A stretch of DNA of 64,000 nucleotides, taken from the NCBI GenBank assembly GCA_024234265.1, contig JACKOM010000014.1, forward strand, positions 9,340 to 73,339. Reading direction: 5' to 3'. The position numbers and the translations under genes are program-made. Source of the stretch: Oceanospirillaceae bacterium (GTDB taxonomy: Bacteria; Pseudomonadota; Gammaproteobacteria; Pseudomonadales; Oceanobacteraceae). Shown here one piece after another: positions 17,405-24,180 of this stretch. The stretch's first letter is position 1. Every line of letters starts with the position of its first letter. The notes below the pieces were generated by a model. That model was not told the origin of the DNA and did no database searches. It saw only the letters and a program-made list of their open reading frames with translations.

Positions 17405-17507
17405 ATGCGCGGCATTCTACACACAAACCTTGCCCATGTCATGAACCTGAAACCGGAAAAGCAGGCTAAGCTGCTGATTATCTGGTCAATTTAAGAACAA
17501 TAAGATT

Positions 17508-18470
17508 ATGTTGGATAGCAAGCCCCTGTTAATTGCCCGTGAGTTTCCTGCGATCCGTCGCCAGCGCCTTGAGATTTTGCAGGTGAATCTGGGGTATCGC
17601 TGTAATCTGAGTTGCACCCACTGCCATGTGAATGCCGGGCCGCGCCGTACTGAAATGATGGATGCGCAGGGCATTGAGCTGGTGCTGCAGGCGATTAAAC
17701 GTCTCGGCATTAAATCCCTGGATTTAACCGGTGGTGCCCCTGAGTTGCATCCGCAGTTCCGTTATCTGGTGGCTGAAGCGCGGGCCATGGGCTGTGAGGT
17801 GATCGACCGTTGCAACCTGACCATATTGCAGGAACCGGGGCAGGAAGATCTGGCTGAATTTCTCGCGCAGCAGGGGGTCACTGTGGTGGCGTCGATGCCA
17901 TGTTATACGGCGGATAATGTCGATAAACAGCGTGGTAAAGGGGTTTTTGATGGCAGCATTGCGGCCTTAAAAGCACTTAATTTGCAGGGGTATGGTATGC
18001 CCGGCAGTGGTTTGCATCTCAATCTGGTTTACAACCCCGGCGGGGCTTTTTTACCGCCGTCCCAGCAAAAATTACAGGCCGATTATAAACAGCGTCTGCT
18101 GGATGACTGGGGTATTCATTTTAATGAGTTATTTACCATCACCAATATGCCGATTGCACGTTTTGGCAGCCAGTTGATAACCAAAGGTGAATTCACCCGT
18201 TACATGCAATTACTAATTGATAATTATCAGCCTCAAAATCTGCATACTGTGATGTGCCGAAATACTATCAGTGTGGATTGGCAGGGGTATTTATACGATT
18301 GTGACTTTAATCAGATGTTAGAAATGGGCCTGCAAACTCCTGATGGTGAGCGCCGCCATTTACGCGAATTAATCACAACCGATTTAAGTGGCGAGCCTAT
18401 TATGGTGGCAGGCCATTGTTTTGGTTGTACGGCCGGGCAGGGCAGTAGCTGTGGTGGGGCATTAGCTTAA
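17508..18470 (+). CDS. arsS: Arsenosugar biosynthesis-type radical SAM protein (ArsS family)
   Basis: Radical SAM enzyme; in the arsenosugar pathway ArsS joins dimethylarsenite to the 5'-deoxyadenosyl moiety. The 320-residue protein has the Fe-S motif CNLSCTHC (Cys32, Cys36, Cys39), the SAM-contact segment LDLTGGAPELHPQFR, and a Cys-rich C-terminal domain (VMCRNTISVDWQGYLYDCDF, then HCFGCTAGQGSSCGG) that could hold further clusters. It overlaps by one base with a glycosyltransferase of the same pathway. The partner glycosyltransferase and the FAD oxidoreductase lie 5-9 kb downstream. No arsM methyltransferase is in the window, so the product in this organism is uncertain. Confidence 0.85.
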   Translation: MLDSKPLLIAREFPAIRRQRLEILQVNLGYRCNLSCTHCHVNAGPRRTEMMDAQGIELVLQAIKRLGIKSLDLTGGAPELHPQFRYLVAEARAMGCEVIDRCNLTILQEPGQEDLAEFLAQQGVTVVASMPCYTADNVDKQRGKGVFDGSIAALKALNLQGYGMPGSGLHLNLVYNPGGAFLPPSQQKLQADYKQRLLDDWGIHFNELFTITNMPIARFGSQLITKGEFTRYMQLLIDNYQPQNLHTVMCRNTISVDWQGYLYDCDFNQMLEMGLQTPDGERRHLRELITTDLSGEPIMVAGHCFGCTAGQGSSCGGALA

Positions 18471-19156
18471 TGGGGCAGGCTTATAATCTCAGCATTATTG
18501 TGCCGGTATTAAATGAAGAGGCACAGGCTGAAACTCTGATTCGCCGTCTGCAGGTACTCGCTGAAGTAGTAAAAGAAATAATCATTGTCGATGGTGGCAG
18601 TACAGATAATACCCGGGCACTGCTTGCCGAACATTTTTGTGTGTTAGACAGTGCAGCCGGTCGTGCGCGGCAAATGAATACGGGTGCAGCACATGCCGGC
18701 GGCACCTGGTTATTCTTTTTACATGCTGATACCAGCCTGGGGTTGGAAAATATTCATTACGCAATCCGTGAAAGTGCGGCTGGCAGCTGGGGCCGGTTTG
18801 ATGTGAGCCTTTCCGGACAGCGCCTTATGTTACGTATTATTGCCGCAATGATTAATCTGCGCTCTCGCCTTACCGGTATTGCCACAGGTGATCAATGCAT
18901 ATTTGTGCGCAAGAAATTATTCGATGAAGTGGGCGGGTTTAAGGATATTCCTCTGATGGAGGATGTGGAATTAAGCAAACGCCTGAAACGCTATGCTTCG
19001 CCCGTTTGCCTTGATTCAAAAGTGATTACATCTAGCCGGCGTTGGTTGAAATACGGTATCTGGCAAACAATTTTTCTGATGTGGAAATTACGGTTTTTAT
19101 TCTGGTTAGGTAAAGACCCTGCCCAATTGCATGCCTTGTACTACCGCAAGGATTAA
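18470..19156 (+). CDS. Family 2 glycosyltransferase, arsenosugar-associated (TIGR04283-like)
   Basis: Cytoplasmic or membrane-associated GT-A transferase of 228 residues. It begins LSIIVPVLNEEAQAETLIRRL, has the nucleotide-sugar motif IIVDGGSTDNTR, the FFLHADTSL divalent-metal region, and the GDQCIFVRKKLFDEVGGF acceptor segment. A hydrophobic stretch near the C terminus (WQTIFLMWKLRFLFWLG) suggests membrane contact. Members of this subfamily accompany ArsS radical SAM genes. It starts at the last base of the arsS stop, so the two are co-translated. Sugar donor and acceptor are unknown. Confidence 0.82.
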   Translation: MGQAYNLSIIVPVLNEEAQAETLIRRLQVLAEVVKEIIIVDGGSTDNTRALLAEHFCVLDSAAGRARQMNTGAAHAGGTWLFFLHADTSLGLENIHYAIRESAAGSWGRFDVSLSGQRLMLRIIAAMINLRSRLTGIATGDQCIFVRKKLFDEVGGFKDIPLMEDVELSKRLKRYASPVCLDSKVITSSRRWLKYGIWQTIFLMWKLRFLFWLGKDPAQLHALYYRKD

Positions 19157-19163
19157 GGGGTCC

Positions 19164-19928
19164 CTAGTCGCCGGGTAACTGGCTGACTTCCTGTTTTTGT
19201 TTTTCCGCCTGGGCTTCTTCTTTGCGACGCTCTTCGTACTGCAGCTGGTTAACCAGTTTTTCGACGTAACGTTGTTTCATGCCGGAGAGAGTCTGGAATG
19301 AAAAACCGCAGAAGGTGAGATCTTTTTCGTCATTAAACACCGCATGGCGTGCATCTATGCCGCAGTCCATGGATTCGTTGCCGACATGCAGTGTGCTTTC
19401 ATCAAAGTTTTTAATACGCATTAAATCCCAGCTGGTATTGCCTTTGAAATAGGCTTTAAAACCCGAGGCCGAAATATCCTGCAGGCGGCCCTTCAGGACC
19501 AGTTCGTCCTGGGATGAGCGTAATACAATTAACACCTGATAGGTGCGGGGGATCATGGCGCGGTAAGCGTTACGCCGTTGCAGATACAGCATGCTTGCCG
19601 GGAATGCGGAAATATATTCACCGGTTTCCTGTTTGTATTTCAGGCGTTCACCCAGGGTGAACTTCACGGTAATGCCACGGAAATCCGCTTCCACAATAAA
19701 ACGTTTGCCCTGGCGGATATATTCGTTGCCCACATCGGGGATCAATTTATCGAAGGCAAAGGCCTGATTTTTTAAGTCGACTTTTGTGACGGCCGAGTGG
19801 AATTTTTCATTACTGCCTTCGAACTGAATTTTGACGTTCTGGGCATAACGAATTAAGCGTTGAATCGCACGGTAAATTTCTTCCGGGCGAGTGAGTTGAT
19901 TCTTATCCTCGGTTTTTCCGGCTTCCAT
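19164..19928 (-). CDS. ycgR: Flagellar brake protein with YcgR-N and PilZ domains
   Basis: Cyclic di-GMP effector that slows or biases the flagellar motor. The 254-residue protein has an N-terminal YcgR domain (about 20-115) and a PilZ domain (about 118-230) whose c-di-GMP motifs are intact: RNAYR (RxxxR) and DISASGF (DxSxxG). The C terminus is charged (EERRKEEAQAEKQKQE). It lies directly after flgN-flgM on the same strand, and the window also holds a GGDEF/EAL protein that could set the c-di-GMP level it senses. Confidence 0.88.
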   Translation of the reverse strand: MEAGKTEDKNQLTRPEEIYRAIQRLIRYAQNVKIQFEGSNEKFHSAVTKVDLKNQAFAFDKLIPDVGNEYIRQGKRFIVEADFRGITVKFTLGERLKYKQETGEYISAFPASMLYLQRRNAYRAMIPRTYQVLIVLRSSQDELVLKGRLQDISASGFKAYFKGNTSWDLMRIKNFDESTLHVGNESMDCGIDARHAVFNDEKDLTFCGFSFQTLSGMKQRYVEKLVNQLQYEERRKEEAQAEKQKQEVSQLPGD

Positions 19929-19950
19929 GTCTCACCTTGATTGAGCAACT

Positions 19951-20436
19951 TCAGACTTTGCCGATCGGGTGTTTATCGCTGTGCGCCTGCGCAGCCCCTG
20001 CCTGATTGTATAAGTTTGGTTGATTTATCTGCCCGCGCAAGATTTTCAGCATAGCCTGGGTGCGGGCGCGGGACTGGTGAATAATTTGCCCGTTTTGCTG
20101 GTTGTTTTGCTGCAGGGTTTCAAAACTGCTTTTCAGGGTTTGCCATTGTGTGTTGAGGGACACACGTGCCTGATGGGGAAGGGTTGCCAAAATGGCCTGA
20201 AAACCATGTTCTGATACATCAATGGCTTGCGAAGCGAGAAAGGTCAGCCGTTGTTGCACTGTGTCATGGAGCGTTTGCAGGGCGAGTTTTTTTGCTTGCG
20301 CAGTGCTGCGCAGCTCTTCCAGATTGCGTTGGCTTAACGCCTGGCTTTCCGCATTCAGCACATCACTGAGCCGGTTAATGGCATCCTGTTCGGCGGCCAG
20401 TATGCTGCTCAGTTGCTGTACAACGGAAATGTCCAT
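19951..20436 (-). CDS. flgN: Flagellar export chaperone FlgN
   Basis: Cytoplasmic chaperone for the hook-filament junction proteins FlgK and FlgL. The 161-residue product is helical and Gln-rich, starting MDISVVQQLSSILAAEQDAINRLSDVLNAESQAL, with the conserved long coiled coil (about 5-110) and a flexible tail. It follows flgM by 12 bases and precedes ycgR by 22 bases, the usual flgM-flgN-ycgR order in pseudomonad-like flagellar clusters. Identification rests on both the sequence style and this order, since FlgN proteins diverge strongly. Confidence 0.82.
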   Translation of the reverse strand: MDISVVQQLSSILAAEQDAINRLSDVLNAESQALSQRNLEELRSTAQAKKLALQTLHDTVQQRLTFLASQAIDVSEHGFQAILATLPHQARVSLNTQWQTLKSSFETLQQNNQQNGQIIHQSRARTQAMLKILRGQINQPNLYNQAGAAQAHSDKHPIGKV

Positions 20437-20448
20437 TTAAAACTCCGC

Positions 20449-20751
20449 TTAGTTGAGGAAGCCCTCAAACTTCATCATTTTGCCTGCCAATCGATTGTAG
20501 TCGATTTTGTATTCATTGTTGGCCAGGGCATTTTTTATACGATCAATGGCGGCATCGTCGATATCCGGCATTTTGGAGACTTCGGCCTCAATCTGCTGGA
20601 TAGACTTACTTTGTGCGCTGAGTTTGACTTCAGGGCTGCTTTTGTCCACAGCTACATTTTGTGTGCTGCTGTCTTTACCCGGTGCGACAGGTTTACTTTC
20701 CCGGGTTCGGCCACCGCCGCCCACACCACCTGTGAGTTTATCTATGTTCAT
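20449..20751 (-). CDS. flgM: Anti-sigma-28 factor FlgM
   Basis: Inhibits FliA until it is exported after hook completion, coupling late flagellar gene expression to assembly. The 100-residue protein starts MNIDKLTGGVGGGGRTRES, has a disordered Gly/Ser/Lys N-terminal half and the conserved FliA-binding C-terminal helices (VKLSAQSKSIQQIEAEVSKM, then DDAAIDRIKNALANNEYKID). A near-perfect FliA promoter lies 40 bases upstream, so it is autoregulated through its own target, as known for other flgM genes. Confidence 0.9.
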   Translation of the reverse strand: MNIDKLTGGVGGGGRTRESKPVAPGKDSSTQNVAVDKSSPEVKLSAQSKSIQQIEAEVSKMPDIDDAAIDRIKNALANNEYKIDYNRLAGKMMKFEGFLN

Positions 20752-20791
20752 AAGGACCTCGCTTCATGCCTTTTACACTTTCTCACCCATC

Positions 20792-20818
20792 TTATCGGCG
20801 CCTTTAGGGGGAACTTTA
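20792..20818 (-). promoter_or_regulatory. Sigma-28 (FliA) promoter for flgMN
   Basis: On the minus strand TAAAGTTC (20818-20811), 11 bases, then GCCGATAA (20799-20792). This matches the FliA consensus TAAAGTTT-N11-GCCGATAA with a single deviation, and it points at flgM 41 bases downstream. Confidence 0.85.
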
Positions 20819-20836
20819 GGGTTTTTGTAAAAATTT

Positions 20837-21541
20837 TTAATCAACCCGTACAACCCCTGCTTCCACCACCCGGGCACTGATTGTGCGCTGGCTTTGGTTG
20901 TTGACTACGCGTATTTGCTCGCCTGCGCGGCCGTCACTTAAGGCTTCCCCCATCATGCGTACACTCAGGCCGCCTTTTTCGACTGTGATGGCGACTGCAT
21001 CGCCGCGGCGCACCAGTATGGCCGGCACTATATGGTAACGGGTGAGCTGGGTGCGAGCGGCGAGGGGGCGTTTGGCCTGTTGCCCGAAGAGATCGCTGAT
21101 GTGCAAAAAGTACCCCTGATTCAGGGTGCCCAGCGGCATGTTCTGGTAGGTCAGATCTTCACTTTTGAACACTGCATCCCGTGTTATGGCCCGTGAAGTA
21201 ATAACCACCGGGGCAAGAATATCCAGGTTCACCGGCAGCAGAATGGCCCATTGTTCGCCCTGGGAGCAGCTCACTTTTATATGGGCGCGGCCGAGGCTGA
21301 CCTGGCTTGGCAATTCCACCTGGGGAGTAACCGGGCAGGGGCGGAAATTGAGGCGCTCGTCAGGTTGAGTGATATCGACAATGGCTTCGTATTCTTCGAG
21401 TTGCAGCTGGCTGGCAATATTTTGCAGCTCTGCGCGCAGCAGCCCTTCTGTGGTGCCTGTAGCCTGCTGTTGCCAGGTTTGACCAGCAATGGCAGGGGTT
21501 ATAAAGCCCAGGAATAACAAGCCGGTAAATAGTCTGTGCAT
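20837..21541 (-). CDS. flgA: Flagellar basal body P-ring formation protein FlgA
   Basis: Periplasmic chaperone needed to assemble the FlgI P-ring. The 234-residue protein from ATG 21541 has a signal peptide MHRLFTGLLFLGFITPAIAG, an N-terminal domain, and the C-terminal SAF domain (VVITSRAITRDAVFKSEDLTYQNMPLG) followed by GDAVAITVEKGGLSVRMMGEALSDGRAGEQIRV-type beta-rich end. Open frame extends to 21688 but the signal peptide fixes the start. It is divergent from cheV, which is the usual arrangement; the flgB-flgL genes that normally follow cheR are absent here. Confidence 0.92.
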   Translation of the reverse strand: MHRLFTGLLFLGFITPAIAGQTWQQQATGTTEGLLRAELQNIASQLQLEEYEAIVDITQPDERLNFRPCPVTPQVELPSQVSLGRAHIKVSCSQGEQWAILLPVNLDILAPVVITSRAITRDAVFKSEDLTYQNMPLGTLNQGYFLHISDLFGQQAKRPLAARTQLTRYHIVPAILVRRGDAVAITVEKGGLSVRMMGEALSDGRAGEQIRVVNNQSQRTISARVVEAGVVRVD

Positions 21542-21622
21542 CTTTTGAAAATGGCCTATTCTCAATATCAGGTCCGTGCATAGGTGACAGTTATCTGTCG
21601 TATGCCTTGTAAAAGGCAAAGC

Positions 21623-21638
21623 TGCAAAGCTTGTGCCG
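21623..21638 (-). promoter_or_regulatory. Sigma-54-like promoter before flgA
   Basis: Minus strand CGGCACAAGCTTTGCA matches the -24/-12 pattern (GGCAC-N5-TTGC) with the right spacing and lies 82 bases upstream of the flgA start. Flagellar class II genes of pseudomonads are RpoN-dependent. I did not identify an enhancer-binding site. Confidence 0.55.
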
Positions 21639-21668
21639 TGCCCACTAGCCAACACATGGAGTAGGCCT

Positions 21669-22604
21669 ATGGCCGGGGTTTTAGACACAGTAAATCAGCG
21701 CACGCAGTTGGTGGGTGAAAACCGGCTTGAACTGCTGTTATTCCGCCTTGCCGGGCCGCAGATTTATGGCATCAACGTATTTAAGGTCAAGGAAGTGCTG
21801 CAGTGCCCTGCACTGACGGTTTTACCCCGCAGCCACCGGGTTGTGCGCGGGGTGGCCCACATACGTTCCGGCACTATCCCGATTATGGACATGGGCCTTG
21901 CCACAGGTAATTCGCCCGTAGGGAATCCAAAAGATTGTTTTGTGATCATTACGGAATACAACGTCAGTACCCAGGGGTTTCTGGTGAGTGGCGTGGAACG
22001 TATTGTGAACATGAACTGGGAAGAAATTCACCCACCACCAAAGGGCACCGGCCGTGAGCATTACCTGACAGCGGTCACTGAGGTGGAAGGCAAGCTGGTT
22101 GAAATTATCGACGTGGAAAAAATACTCGCGGAAGTGTCTCCGCAGGTTGAAGAAATTTCCGCCGAGGTTATCAGCCATAACCAGCAGGAAAAAGCCCAAA
22201 CCAAACAAGTGCTGATTGCGGACGATTCGAAAATTGCCCGTAAGCAGGTGACTAAATGTCTGGAATCCCTCGGCGTGCAGGTGGTTGCCATGCATGACGG
22301 GCATCAGGCTCTGATGCATCTGAAAGAAATAGCGGCGAGTGGTGAAAAAGTGACGGATCGCTACATGATGATGATTTCAGATATCGAAATGCCGGAAATG
22401 GATGGTTACACACTCACAACCGAGGTGCGTGCTGATCCACGTATGTCAGACCTTTTCATCGTGTTACATACATCCTTAAGTGGTGTATTTAACAAAGCCA
22501 TGGTGGAAAAAGTCGGGGCGAATGATTTCATTGCGAAATTTAACCCTGATGTGCTGGCAGCAAAGGTCATTGAGCGTATCAATGCCACGGACGCAGGCAG
22601 TTAA
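21669..22604 (+). CDS. cheV: Chemotaxis coupling protein CheV (CheW-receiver)
   Basis: Couples chemoreceptors to CheA and helps adaptation. The 311-residue protein has a CheW-like domain (about 17-170; RLELLLFRLAGPQIYGINVFKVKEV) and a receiver domain (about 185-310) with acidic pair in VLIADDSKIARKQ, phospho-acceptor Asp in MMISDIEMPEMDGYT and conserved Lys in DFIAKF. Start ATG 21669 was chosen for the family start MAGVLDTVNQRTQLVG. It is followed by cheR after 9 bases and sits divergent from flgA, as in Pseudomonas and Vibrio. Confidence 0.93.
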   Translation: MAGVLDTVNQRTQLVGENRLELLLFRLAGPQIYGINVFKVKEVLQCPALTVLPRSHRVVRGVAHIRSGTIPIMDMGLATGNSPVGNPKDCFVIITEYNVSTQGFLVSGVERIVNMNWEEIHPPPKGTGREHYLTAVTEVEGKLVEIIDVEKILAEVSPQVEEISAEVISHNQQEKAQTKQVLIADDSKIARKQVTKCLESLGVQVVAMHDGHQALMHLKEIAASGEKVTDRYMMMISDIEMPEMDGYTLTTEVRADPRMSDLFIVLHTSLSGVFNKAMVEKVGANDFIAKFNPDVLAAKVIERINATDAGS

Positions 22605-22613
22605 GGGCGCTTT

Positions 22614-23438
22614 ATGACTGCAAATCTGGGTAACCGTCAGGATTTTGATTGTTTCCGGACATACCTTGAGCGCGTGTGCGGTATTTTGCTGGGGGATAAT
22701 AAGGAATATCTCGTCAGCAGCCGCCTGCGCACCATCATGGAAGAGCAGAGCCTCACAAATCTTACCCAGCTGGTGGAGCGTATTGAACGCAACACCCAGC
22801 TGCGTGAGAAAGTAGTGGATGCCATGACCACCAACGAAACCCTGTGGTTTCGTGATTCCCATCCGTTCCGTATTTTGCGTGAGCAGTTATTACCTGAACT
22901 CAGTAAAGAAAAACGCCCGATCGATATCTGGTGCGCGGCGTCTTCCACCGGGCAGGAACCCTATTCCATCAGTATTGAACTTGAAGAATATAAACGGCGT
23001 AATCCCGGCGCTTTAATGGGCGAGCGTATTATCGCAACGGATATTTCCCCGACGGCACTGGAAATTGCGCGCCGTGCTGAATATGAAAAACTGGTGTTAA
23101 GCCGTGGTATGACAGATGAATATCTGAAACGCTATTTCAAAGAAGTGCAGGAAGGGCGCTGGAAATTAAACCCTGAAATTACCAGTCGTGTGCAATACCG
23201 TTCGTTAAACCTGCTCAATACTTATTCTATGTTAGGGCGTTTTGATGTGGTGTTTTGCCGTAATGTGCTGATTTATTTTTCCTCCGATCTGAAAACCGAC
23301 ATTCTGCGCCGTATCCATAGTGTGCTGAAACCCGGTGGTTATTTGTTTCTGGGGGCTTCGGAGTCCCTCACTGGTTTGTCGGATTTATATGAAATGCGCC
23401 AATGCAGCCCAGGTATTATCTATCACCGTAAGGGCTGA
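22614..23438 (+). CDS. cheR: Chemotaxis protein methyltransferase CheR
   Basis: Methylates glutamates of chemoreceptors using S-adenosylmethionine, giving sensory adaptation. The 274-residue protein has the N-terminal helical domain (about 8-70), then the SAM-binding domain with DIWCAASSTGQEPYSI, IIATDISPTALEIARRA, FDVVFCRNVLIYFSS and GYLFLGASESL. It lacks a C-terminal pentapeptide-binding extension. Immediately downstream of cheV; the two are presumably one transcript. The usual next genes flgB-flgC are missing and an ohr gene follows instead. Confidence 0.94.
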   Translation: MTANLGNRQDFDCFRTYLERVCGILLGDNKEYLVSSRLRTIMEEQSLTNLTQLVERIERNTQLREKVVDAMTTNETLWFRDSHPFRILREQLLPELSKEKRPIDIWCAASSTGQEPYSISIELEEYKRRNPGALMGERIIATDISPTALEIARRAEYEKLVLSRGMTDEYLKRYFKEVQEGRWKLNPEITSRVQYRSLNLLNTYSMLGRFDVVFCRNVLIYFSSDLKTDILRRIHSVLKPGGYLFLGASESLTGLSDLYEMRQCSPGIIYHRKG

Positions 23439-23571
23439 TCTGCCCCTTGCAACGCATTGTTCCATATCTTCCATAAGCCCCCGTAAGCCCCGTCATATCT
23501 GCTTTGCAGCCTGCTGATCCTGTTTTTTGCCCGAATAGTCACAAAAAAGCACTTGGTTTCTTATTTGTATG

Positions 23572-23597
23572 CAATTAGATTGCATGCAATCTAATTG
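23572..23597. promoter_or_regulatory. 26-bp perfect palindrome, probable OhrR operator
   Basis: CAATTAGATTGCA followed directly by its exact reverse complement, ending 17 bases before the ohr start. It contains GCAATTAGATTGC- and GCAATCTAATTG-type half-sites, which resemble the A/T-rich inverted repeats bound by the MarR-family peroxide sensor OhrR. No ohrR gene is in the neighbourhood, so the regulator would act from another locus. Confidence 0.65.
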
Positions 23598-23614
23598 AGA
23601 GCAGAGGAAAGAAA

Positions 23615-24043
23615 ATGAACATTATTTACCGTACCGCCGCCAACGCAAAAGCCGGACGCAATGGGCAAGTCAGTACAGAAGACGGTTTACTCAGCCTGAA
23701 TCTCAGTTATCCCAAAGAGCTGGGTGGCTCAGGGGCGGCCAATAATCCGGAACAATTATTTGCCGCAGGTTATGCTGCCTGTTTTTCCAATGCCGTGCTG
23801 CATGTGGCCCGTGAACTGAAAATTAAACTCGAAAGTGCCCCGGTGCGCGCCGAGGTTGGTATAGGTGCCAGGGCTGACGGGGGCTTTGCCCTGAGTGTGC
23901 AACTGGATGTGAGTTTGGATATGGAACAGGGCGCGGCACAGACATTAGTGGCTGCCGCCCATAAAGTTTGCCCTTATTCCCATGCGGTGCGCGGAAATAT
24001 AACGCTCACTCTGCGGGTTAATGGTGAGGTTTTATCAGCCTGA
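23615..24043 (+). CDS. ohr: Organic hydroperoxide resistance protein, Ohr/OsmC family
   Basis: Thiol-dependent peroxidase that reduces fatty acid and other organic hydroperoxides, recycled by lipoylated proteins. The 142-residue protein is full length, with the peroxidatic Cys56 in AAGYAACFSNAV and resolving Cys119 in HKVCPYSHAVRGN. The sequence GGSGAANNPEQLFAAGYAACF is typical of Ohr as opposed to OsmC. The start follows GAGAGCAGAGGAAAGAAA, a strong ribosome binding site. The gene stands alone with its own operator and terminator, so it is likely induced by organic peroxides. Confidence 0.92.
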   Translation: MNIIYRTAANAKAGRNGQVSTEDGLLSLNLSYPKELGGSGAANNPEQLFAAGYAACFSNAVLHVARELKIKLESAPVRAEVGIGARADGGFALSVQLDVSLDMEQGAAQTLVAAAHKVCPYSHAVRGNITLTLRVNGEVLSA

Positions 24044-24054
24044 TATCTAAAGGA

Positions 24055-24087
24055 ATATAACCGGTCTGCGTGGCCGGTTATATTTTA
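24055..24087 (+). terminator. Rho-independent terminator after ohr
   Basis: Stem ATATAACCGG / CCGGTTATAT with a 9-base loop, followed by TTTTAT, 12 bases after the ohr stop. Confidence 0.8.
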
Positions 24088-24180
24088 TGTGTTTTGCTCA
24101 TCCAACAGGCGATGCGTACGTATACAGCATCTGTTATCTTGCTTGCACAATAAAAAACTCCGTTGCCAACTGGATTCACC

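Noticed and set aside
20413..20880. 155-aa plus-strand frame over flgM
   Set aside because: Antisense to flgM and the FliA promoter, with no ribosome binding site; a shadow frame.
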